Under the pieces are notes generated by a model. It searched no databases. It saw nothing but the letters and a program-made list of their open reading frames with translations, and was not told where the DNA came from. A DNA stretch of 8,859 nucleotides from Phycisphaerae bacterium (GTDB lineage Bacteria > Planctomycetota > Phycisphaerae > UBA1845 > Fen-1342). Every line of letters begins with the position of its first letter. Positions within the stretch are counted from its first letter, which is position 1. Shown piece by piece: positions 1-4,941 of this stretch. Both the position numbers and the translations under genes were made by a program. The DNA lies in the NCBI GenBank assembly GCA_022842805.1, contig JALHOX010000182.1, forward strand, positions 1 through 8,859. The letters are read 5' to 3'.

Positions 1-2
1 GC

Positions 3-119
3 GGCTGCGGATACTCGCTGCGAGGTCAGTTGGAGGGTGCGCGGCGCTGCCCGGAATGCGGGCGGGAGATTGACGCCGACGCGGCGGCGCTGCTCGGGCG
101 GACGAGCCGCGCGGGATGA
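3..119 (+). CDS. C-terminal fragment of a zinc-ribbon protein (5' end off-window)
   Basis: The reading frame enters from the left edge and stops at TGA 117-119, leaving 38 residues. The visible start is GCGYSLRGQ, followed by RCPECGREID and a short Ala/Leu/Arg-rich tail. Cys at residue 2 and the CPEC pair form most of a four-cysteine zinc ribbon; the first cysteine of the expected CxxCGY half would lie just outside the window. I recall CGY-L-RG...CPECG as a recurrent short ribbon in planctomycete proteins, often attached to otherwise unrelated domains. What the main body of this protein does cannot be told from here. It reads in the same direction as the aldolase gene, 131 bp downstream. The alternative is a chance frame, but the spacing of motif residues makes that unlikely. 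Confidence 0.6.
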   Translation, partial: GCGYSLRGQLEGARRCPECGREIDADAAALLGRTSRAG

Positions 120-188
120 TGGAGACTTGCGTGGCCGCCGGGGAAAGGCGGGATTCGCGGCGAATGTGTCGCCGGGCGGCGCCGCCGG

Positions 189-218
189 TTGGCGCTTCTT
201 CACCCCCCCTAATACATT
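189..218 (+). promoter_or_regulatory. Possible sigma-70-type promoter for the aldolase gene
   Basis: TTGGCG at 189-194 and TACATT at 213-218 are 18 bp apart, each matching four of six consensus bases. They sit in the gap between the zinc-ribbon stop and the aldolase start, 32 bp before the start codon. The match is weak and was found by eye, so treat it as a candidate only. Confidence 0.25.
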
Positions 219-238
219 CGGTGATTCGTTCCTTTATT

Positions 239-242
239 GGAG
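239..242 (+). promoter_or_regulatory. Shine-Dalgarno site that sets the aldolase start
   Basis: GGAG lies 8 nt before the ATG at 251. It favours this start over the ATG at 116, which is in the same frame but would add 45 Arg-rich, non-homologous residues and overlap the preceding zinc-ribbon gene. Confidence 0.65.
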
Positions 243-250
243 ATTTGCGG

Positions 251-883
251 ATGGCCGACTCACGCGAAAGCATCGCGCAACGCATCCTCGATCTACGGGC
301 CAGCGCCATCGTCCGCACGAAAGAGCAGCAGCTCGCGGCCGACGCGATGCGGGCGGCGGTGCGGGGCGGGTTTCGGCTGGTGGAGTTCACGCTGACCACG
401 CCGGGGGTGTTTGAGCTGATCGCCGACTTCTCGCGCGAGGCGGATCTGCTGGTGGGCGCGGGGACGGTGCATTCGCCGGCGGATGTCGAGCGGGCGGCGA
501 AGGCCGGGGCGAAGTTCATCGTCTCGGCGATTTTTGACCCGCAGGTGATCGCCGCGGCGCATGCGTGTGGATTGCCGGCGATGCCGGGATGTGCGACGCC
601 GACGGAGATGTGGTCGGCGCATCGGGCGGGGGCGGATTTTTGCAAGCTATTTCCGGGGCCGGCGGAGATGCCGACGTGGCTGCGGAGTGTGTTGGCGCCG
701 CTGCCGATGTTGAGGATTTTTCCCACGAACGGCGTGACGGTGCAGAATGCGAGGGCGATTCTCGACGCGGGCGCGTGCGCAGTGGGGTTTACGCTGAGTT
801 TGTTCGAGCCGGTGTGGATGGCGGCGCGGGACTTTGGGGCTGTTGAGGCGCGGGCGAAGGAGATCCTGGGGGCGGTTCGGTAG
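251..883 (+). CDS. eda: KDPG/KHG-type aldolase (2-keto-3-deoxy-6-phosphogluconate aldolase family)
   Basis: A class I aldolase of the Eda family. Family members reversibly cleave 2-keto-3-deoxy-6-phosphogluconate (to pyruvate and glyceraldehyde 3-phosphate) or 4-hydroxy-2-oxoglutarate in the cytosol. The product is 210 residues, typical for this single TIM-barrel family. Visible landmarks in order are LVEFTL with the general-base Glu45, VGAGTV at 68-73, MPGCATPTE at 111-119, and FCKLFPG at 130-136 with the Schiff-base Lys132. They fall almost exactly at the E. coli Eda positions Glu45 and Lys133. The residue matching Eda Arg49, a substrate-binding arginine, is Thr here (FTLTTPGVFE), so true KDPG specificity is uncertain; another 2-keto-3-deoxy acid is possible. 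No edd or sugar-kinase gene is adjacent to settle it. The start follows GGAG at 239-242. It is followed by an 86-bp gap before the next co-directional gene. Confidence 0.88.
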   Translation: MADSRESIAQRILDLRASAIVRTKEQQLAADAMRAAVRGGFRLVEFTLTTPGVFELIADFSREADLLVGAGTVHSPADVERAAKAGAKFIVSAIFDPQVIAAAHACGLPAMPGCATPTEMWSAHRAGADFCKLFPGPAEMPTWLRSVLAPLPMLRIFPTNGVTVQNARAILDAGACAVGFTLSLFEPVWMAARDFGAVEARAKEILGAVR

Positions 884-969
884 CGGTAGTCAGCCGTGTG
901 CGGGATGTTCGGAGAATTCGCAATCGCTAAGCTAGTCGGATCTCTCCAGCGCCATCGGGAGCATCGCGC

Positions 970-2217
970 ATGAAGCTCAAGTTTCTCTCGCGGCGGTCGA
1001 CCTGGCCGATTCTGTGGGCCGCGTGGCTGATGGCATTTCCGCTCGACGCCGCGCGGGGCGACAAGCCCAGCCGGGGACCATTTCAGTTTGGCGGGGTGAT
1101 CTATCAGATGCCCGCCGGTGCGGGGTGGGAGCGCGGCCATCACAAGGGGCACGTGGCGATCTACAACTTCGATCTCGATCCTTCGATCGTGATCGAGCTT
1201 CACCGCGGCGAACGGACGGAGCGCGACATCGAGCGCTGGCTGGCGGAACGGATGAAGGCCTCTCTCGACGACGATGAACGCGTCAAAAAGAGCATGCCCG
1301 TCAATAAGAAAGAGTTTGGCAAGCGGCAAGTCGCGATGTCGGGCCAAATCCTTAATGGCGGCCAAGTGCAACTGCACGCGGCGCTGCGCGTCGGCGATCG
1401 GCTCGAGCACGTCTTTGCGGTCTCACAGATCGACGAGGCGTCGGCGGCGCGATTCTCCAGCACATTCACCGAGTTTCTGGGGTCGCTGAAGTTCGTCGGC
1501 GATGACGCCAAGCCGCTGATGTCGCCGCCGCGACCGGGGCCGCTCGAAGGGATCTACTACAGCTCGCGGATGAGCTATGGCATCGGCGGACTGGAGACCG
1601 CGCACGACTTTTATTTCTTCTCCAAGGCGGGCTGGTTTTTCGAGGGCGTGCCCGAGAGCCGCAGCCTGAGCGTGTTCGACCCGGCCACGGCTTTTTTGGA
1701 GGAGCCGCGCGATTGCGGCGCTTATGAGCTGAGCGGGAAAAAGCTCGTGTTGCGCTTCGCCAGCGGAGATCGCGAGGAGTTGGATTTTGAGACGGATGGC
1801 GACGGATTGAAGCTGGGCGACCGACGCTTTCAGCGCGTCGATCCGCCCGCGGACGGGGCGCGGATTGAAGGCACTTTCTCGACGATTCGGTTTGCCAGCT
1901 TTACGCCCGGCTCCGGCGTGGTCGGCGGGGTGGGCGGCGGCGGATATCACAGCTTCAAAAAGGACGGAACGTACGAGACCGATCGTTGGTCGACGGCCTT
2001 CGGCAACTTTGAAAGCGCTGCCGGCGACCATCAGGGGGGCTTTTCCGTCGGCAACTCCAAGAACGAGAAGCGCGGAGTGTACGAGATCAAGGACGGGCTG
2101 CTGAAGATCAAGCTTTCGACCGGCGAGACGAGCGTGCAGTCGATCCTGCTGGTCGGCGACGCCATGCTCTTTCTCGACGGCGGCGTGTATCTCGATCGCA
2201 GCAAAACGGGCGACTAG
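970..2217 (+). CDS. Secreted protein of unknown function with a probable internal domain duplication
   Basis: I do not recognise this 415-residue protein. It opens with a signal peptide: positive residues at 2-9, a hydrophobic run at 12-24 and likely cleavage near 28-30 (DAARG/DK), so it should be exported. No lipobox or PEP-CTERM tail is seen. Residues 38-178 form a mixed alpha/beta region beginning FGGVIYQMPAGAGW; by appearance only this resembles small secreted stress or PsbP-like folds. After a Pro-rich linker (181-191) come two similar beta-rich segments. Segment A (192-290) has LEGIYYS, FYFFSKAGWFFEG, GAYELSGKKLVLRF and FQRV; segment B (299-410) has IEGTFST, YHSFKKDGTYET, GVYEIKDGLLKIKL and GVYLDR. 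The shared order suggests a duplicated lipocalin-like beta unit. A Gly-rich loop at 314-325 lies inside B. The ATG follows GGGAG (957-961) by 8 nt. Its stop is 3 bp from the convergent ribBA stop. Confidence 0.8.
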   Translation: MKLKFLSRRSTWPILWAAWLMAFPLDAARGDKPSRGPFQFGGVIYQMPAGAGWERGHHKGHVAIYNFDLDPSIVIELHRGERTERDIERWLAERMKASLDDDERVKKSMPVNKKEFGKRQVAMSGQILNGGQVQLHAALRVGDRLEHVFAVSQIDEASAARFSSTFTEFLGSLKFVGDDAKPLMSPPRPGPLEGIYYSSRMSYGIGGLETAHDFYFFSKAGWFFEGVPESRSLSVFDPATAFLEEPRDCGAYELSGKKLVLRFASGDREELDFETDGDGLKLGDRRFQRVDPPADGARIEGTFSTIRFASFTPGSGVVGGVGGGGYHSFKKDGTYETDRWSTAFGNFESAAGDHQGGFSVGNSKNEKRGVYEIKDGLLKIKLSTGETSVQSILLVGDAMLFLDGGVYLDRSKTGD

Positions 2218-2220
2218 CGC

Positions 2221-3492
2221 TCAGACGCCGCGAAGCTGGTGCCCCATTTTCGTCTTCTTGGCTTCGAGATAACGGCGATTGTGTTCGTTGGGGGCGTATT
2301 CGAGCGGGAGCTGCTCGACGATGCGCAGGCCGTAGACCTCCAGCCGGCTGATCTTTTTGGGGTTGTTGGTCAGGATGCGCACGTCGCTCAGGCCGAGGTC
2401 GCGGAGGATCTGGGCGCCGACGCCGTAGTCGCGCCGGTCGGCGGGAAGGCCGAGGGCCTGATTGGCTTCGACCGTGTCGAGGCCGGTGTCCTGCAGGCGA
2501 TAGGCCCGCAGCTTGTTTACCAAGCCGATGCCGCGGCCCTCTTGTCGCAGATAGACGATGACGCCGCGGCCTTCGCGGGCGATCTGCTCCATGGCGCCGC
2601 GGAGCTGCTGGCCGCACTCGCAGCGCATGGAGCCGAAGACGTCGCCGGTGAGGCATTCGGAGTGAACGCGGACGAGGGTCGGCTCGGCGACGGGCTGCGT
2701 GCGGCCTTCGGCGTCGGGCTGGCCGATGGGGCCTTTGCAGAGGGCGAGGTGGACGCCGTCCTGCGTCGCGGCTTCGAAGGCGACGAGGGTCCACTCGCCG
2801 AGGTCGTTGTGAATCGTGACCTGTTCGACGCGCTTCACGAGCCGCTCGCGCTGCATGCGGAACTCGATCAGATCGGCGACGGTGAACATTTTCAGGTTGT
2901 GGGCCGCGCAGAACTTGGTCAGCTCCGGCACGCGGGCCATGGTGCCGTCTTCGTTCAGGATCGCCATGATCGCGGCGGCGGGCATCAGGCCGGCGAGGCG
3001 GCAGAGATCGACCGAGCCTTCGGTCTGACCGGCGCGGACCAGTACGCCGCCGTCGCGGGCGATGAGCGGGTTTACGTGGCCGGGCCGGACGAAATCGCGC
3101 GGCTGGGCTTCCTCGGCGACCATCAGTTGGATCGTCTTGGCGCGATCGCTCGAGGAGACGCCGGTGCCGACGCCGTGATGCGGGGCGCCGTCGACGGTGA
3201 CGGTGAAGGCGGTGCCGCGGGCGGCGGTGTTGTGCGAGACCTGGGGGTCGAATTGGAGCTGGCGGCAGCGGGCTTCGGTGAGCGAGACGCAGAGTGTGCC
3301 GCGGGCGTAGCGCAGCATGAAGTTGACCATGTCGGGCGTGATGGACTCGGCGGGGCAGACGAGATCGCCTTCGTTTTCGCGATCTTCGTCGTCGACGAGG
3401 ACGATCATGCGGCCGGCGCGGAGCTCATCGAGCGCTTCGGCGATGGGGCGGAAGGGGCTGTTGGCGGCGCGGCTGGTGCGGCTGTCGGGCAT
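2221..3492 (-). CDS. ribBA: Bifunctional 3,4-dihydroxy-2-butanone 4-phosphate synthase / GTP cyclohydrolase II
   Basis: Supplies both entry branches of riboflavin synthesis: ribulose 5-phosphate to 3,4-dihydroxy-2-butanone 4-phosphate plus formate, and GTP to 2,5-diamino-6-ribosylamino-pyrimidinone 5'-phosphate. The 423 residues match the usual RibBA length. The N-terminal RibB half has VDDEDRENEGD (33-43, acidic active-site loop), HHGVGTGVSSSDRAKTI (105-121) and RPGHVNPL (136-143). The C-terminal RibA half has VRVHSECLTGDVFGSMRCEC with zinc ligands Cys280, Cys291 and Cys293, then YLRQEGRGIGL (314-324), DTVEANQALG (339-348) and LTNNPKK (374-380). One oddity is Gln156 in RAGQTEGSVDL, where E. 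coli RibB has the metal-binding His153. No strong ribosome-binding site precedes the ATG; a TAAAAT hexamer (3554 to 3549 on this strand) could be a -10 box. I see no FMN riboswitch upstream. It is divergent from the neighbouring PEP-CTERM gene. Confidence 0.96.
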   Translation of the reverse strand: MPDSRTSRAANSPFRPIAEALDELRAGRMIVLVDDEDRENEGDLVCPAESITPDMVNFMLRYARGTLCVSLTEARCRQLQFDPQVSHNTAARGTAFTVTVDGAPHHGVGTGVSSSDRAKTIQLMVAEEAQPRDFVRPGHVNPLIARDGGVLVRAGQTEGSVDLCRLAGLMPAAAIMAILNEDGTMARVPELTKFCAAHNLKMFTVADLIEFRMQRERLVKRVEQVTIHNDLGEWTLVAFEAATQDGVHLALCKGPIGQPDAEGRTQPVAEPTLVRVHSECLTGDVFGSMRCECGQQLRGAMEQIAREGRGVIVYLRQEGRGIGLVNKLRAYRLQDTGLDTVEANQALGLPADRRDYGVGAQILRDLGLSDVRILTNNPKKISRLEVYGLRIVEQLPLEYAPNEHNRRYLEAKKTKMGHQLRGV

Positions 3493-3624
3493 GGGTTGGG
3501 TCTCAATGGGGAGTGCGGGCGTTGTGCCGGCACGCTTTTATTGCCGAGATTTTAGCGAATCCGATGGATCGGGAACGAGGCGCGAGCTGAAAGAGCCAAC
3601 GCCACGGTATTTGTGACCCAATGG

Positions 3625-3649
3625 GACCGGTTTTCGATTGCAACCGGTC
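3625..3649. repeat. Perfect inverted repeat in the ribBA / PEP-CTERM divergent spacer
   Basis: GACCGGTT (3625-3632) and AACCGGTC (3642-3649) are exact reverse complements around a 9-nt centre. As DNA this could be a dimer-binding operator; as RNA it is an 8-bp stem. It lies between the two divergent start codons, 133 bp from ribBA and 126 bp from the PEP-CTERM gene. No U-tract follows on either strand, so intrinsic termination is unlikely. Confidence 0.5.
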
Positions 3650-3676
3650 GTCGGACCGCGGTAGCATTCAGGTCGC

Positions 3677-3698
3677 TCGGGGGCGAGCGAGCCCCCGA
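3677..3698. repeat. Perfect GC-rich hairpin in the PEP-CTERM 5' region
   Basis: TCGGGGGC (3677-3684) pairs with GCCCCCGA (3691-3698) around a 6-nt loop. It lies about 77 bp before the PEP-CTERM start and 27 bp after the preceding inverted repeat. It lacks a T-tract. A leader hairpin, mRNA-stability element or operator are all possible; the sequence does not choose among them. Confidence 0.45.
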
Positions 3699-3775
3699 AG
3701 TCATCGCGAAATCGCGCGGCCGACGAAATCGTGTGGCGCGAATTTTGAGACCATGCCCCAGATGAGGAGGCAGAC

Positions 3776-4546
3776 ATGCGATGCTTGATGGTAAAGGCGG
3801 CGGTGCTATCGCTTGCGTTTGCGGCGACGGTGCAGGCGCAGGTGAGCGCCAGGTACTTTCTGTCTGGGACGGGGCTCGCCGATCCCAATGACGATCAGAG
3901 TGCGGCGGTGGCGCCATCAAGCGTGGTGGCGGATCCCATCATTATCCCTGATGGCGCCGCACGCGTCCGATTCTACCTCTGGGCAGACCTCAGTCCCGGC
4001 ACGACTTCCCCGCTGACGGACCTAAAGGGCGTCAATTTGGCATTCTCGGCCAACGGAAATGTAGTGATTGAACGAACCAACATCTGGCAGCGCACTCTGG
4101 ATGATGGGGGTACGCCCGATGATCCCACCGATGACCTGAATCGCTGGGCATCCGCGCCTGGCGTTCAGAACTGGAGTTCGGGCGCGCAAGACGTCGACCT
4201 GGCGCCGGCCGTGGCCGTTCTCGAACCGGGACTCACGACGCGCACTCAGACGTTGTCGCTGGACAATCAGGATCGGCCCGGTGGTTTGTGGCTGTTTGGT
4301 TGGATTGAAGTTTCTGGAACTATTGGTGACATTAACATTCACAACAACGCCAGCGGATTTCTGCAGGGAACCGGGCCGACGAATCGCATTTTCCTCGGAA
4401 ACGACGACTTCACCGGCGGCCCGGCGGAGATTCCGGGGCAACCGATCAGCTACACGAATGCGTCGTATGAGGGCAATGTCGGAGTCCCGGAGCCGAGCAG
4501 TCTTGCGTTGATGGCGCTGGCGTTGGTCGCGATTCGGCGGCGTTGA
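3776..4546 (+). CDS. PEP-CTERM sorting-domain protein, function unknown
   Basis: This 256-residue secreted protein has a signal peptide (MRCLMVKAAVLSLAFAATVQA, likely cut after A22 before Q23) and ends VPEPSSLALMALALVAIRRR. The ending is the three-part PEP-CTERM signal: Pro-Glu-Pro motif, hydrophobic helix and Arg cluster. In this system an exosortase removes the tail and the protein goes to the cell surface or extracellular matrix; no exosortase is visible here. The middle is beta-rich and acidic, with a DDGGTPDDPTDDLNRW stretch near 109-124 that might bind cations, and several Asn-rich turns (INIHNNASG). No enzymatic motif is recognised. Start choice is firm: AGGAGG (3765-3770) lies 5 nt before this ATG, whereas the next Met would be 17 nt away. 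It shares only the terminal signals with the other PEP-CTERM protein in the window, not its middle. Confidence 0.85.
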   Translation: MRCLMVKAAVLSLAFAATVQAQVSARYFLSGTGLADPNDDQSAAVAPSSVVADPIIIPDGAARVRFYLWADLSPGTTSPLTDLKGVNLAFSANGNVVIERTNIWQRTLDDGGTPDDPTDDLNRWASAPGVQNWSSGAQDVDLAPAVAVLEPGLTTRTQTLSLDNQDRPGGLWLFGWIEVSGTIGDINIHNNASGFLQGTGPTNRIFLGNDDFTGGPAEIPGQPISYTNASYEGNVGVPEPSSLALMALALVAIRRR

Positions 4547-4618
4547 GGCGAGAGATTTGGCGCGATGCGCACCGGAGTGGCGGCTGGAACGAGTCGCGAG
4601 CGGACCGCGGTGCGGAGT

Positions 4619-4640
4619 TCTTCGCCCGGCAGGGCGAAGA
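4619..4640. repeat. Perfect 9-bp hairpin downstream of the first PEP-CTERM gene
   Basis: TCTTCGCCC (4619-4627) pairs with GGGCGAAGA (4632-4640) around the tetraloop GGCA. It begins 72 bp past the stop codon. There is no T-tract, so it is not a classic intrinsic terminator, though it could mark the 3' end of the transcript. Its right arm is also the first GGGCGAA unit of the repeat block that follows. Confidence 0.5.
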
Positions 4641-4875
4641 CGTGAGGATCGGTCGATCTCTCAGGCGAAGGCGCGGGGATCGGTAGCCCTACCCGGGCGA
4701 ATACAGACACGTGGGGAGGGCGCGAGGTCCAGAGGCTGAAGCCTCTGGCTACGGTCGGTCGCCCTCCGGGCGAAAACACGACTGATCGCCGTGGCGAGCG
4801 AAGACGCGATTGATCGCCGAGATGGGCGAAGACGCGAATGGTCGCCCCATACCGCGCGCGATCGGTCGACCTAGC
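4632..4875. repeat. Degenerate GGGCGAA-type tandem repeat block with a 28-bp-period core
   Basis: This stretch is non-coding and built of related units starting GGGCGAA or GCGAA: 4632, 4663, 4695, 4768, 4798 and 4824. The clearest part is three copies of a 21-bp core starting at 4770, 4798 and 4826, exactly 28 bp apart, reading GCGAA-R-AC-R-CGA-N-TG-R-TCGCC. Units often end in TCGCC, so single units can fold (for example GGGCGA at 4824 with TCGCCC at 4842-4847). The left units are looser, about 31-32 bp apart, and a separate hairpin (4729-4748) interrupts the third. A weaker copy, CGCGATCGGTCGACC, follows at 4857-4871. It is too short-period and lacks unique spacers for CRISPR. The role is unknown. 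Confidence 0.65.
4729..4748. repeat. Perfect 8-bp hairpin inside the repeat block
   Basis: CCAGAGGC (4729-4736) pairs with GCCTCTGG (4741-4748) around the tetraloop TGAA. It sits inside a GGGCGAA-type unit as if inserted into it. No T-tract follows on either strand. It resembles a small dispersed palindromic element more than a terminator, but only one copy is present here. Confidence 0.5.
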
Positions 4876-4889
4876 GGGCGATGAGATTC

Positions 4890-4910
4890 GTGCGGGCGGA
4901 ACGCCCGCAC
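4890..4910. repeat. Perfect 9-bp hairpin just past the nuoF stop
   Basis: GTGCGGGCG (4890-4898) pairs with CGCCCGCAC (4902-4910) around a 3-nt loop. On the minus strand it begins 31 nt past the nuoF stop codon, so it may protect or end that transcript, although no U-run follows it. The right arm is also part of a 21-bp tandem duplication. Confidence 0.5.
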
Positions 4911-4941
4911 TTCCCTACCAAACGCCCGCACTCCCCTACTA
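4900..4941. repeat. Two-copy 21-bp tandem repeat abutting the nuoF stop
   Basis: Bases 4900-4920 and 4921-4941 are adjacent copies differing at two positions; each starts AACGCCCGCACT and ends CCCTAC plus two bases. The second copy ends at the base next to the nuoF stop codon (4942-4944). Copy one supplies one arm of the hairpin at 4890-4910, so copy two may be a partial duplication of that hairpin. Confidence 0.6.

Noticed and set aside
3525..3545. Sigma-54 type -24/-12 promoter (CGGCAC ... TTGCC)
   Set aside because: GG and GC are 12 bp apart instead of the required 10, and the element lies between ribBA and its spacer facing away from any sensible start.
2239..3555. Long open frame on the + strand (438 codons) across ribBA
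   Set aside because: It is antisense to an unmistakable ribBA and is rich in Ala, Gly, Asp and Val without motifs, as expected from mirrored GC-biased codons.
3493..3775. FMN riboswitch upstream of ribBA
   Set aside because: None of the conserved RFN-element blocks, such as the AGGG...GGGTGAAATTCC region, appear on the ribBA strand.
3652..4611. Shared CGGACCGCGGT word in two intergenic regions
   Set aside because: An 11-base match is expected several times by chance in a window of this size and GC content.
4632..4875. CRISPR array
   Set aside because: The period is 28 bp with 21 bp of it conserved, leaving only 7-bp gaps; repeats are degenerate and no cas gene is near.
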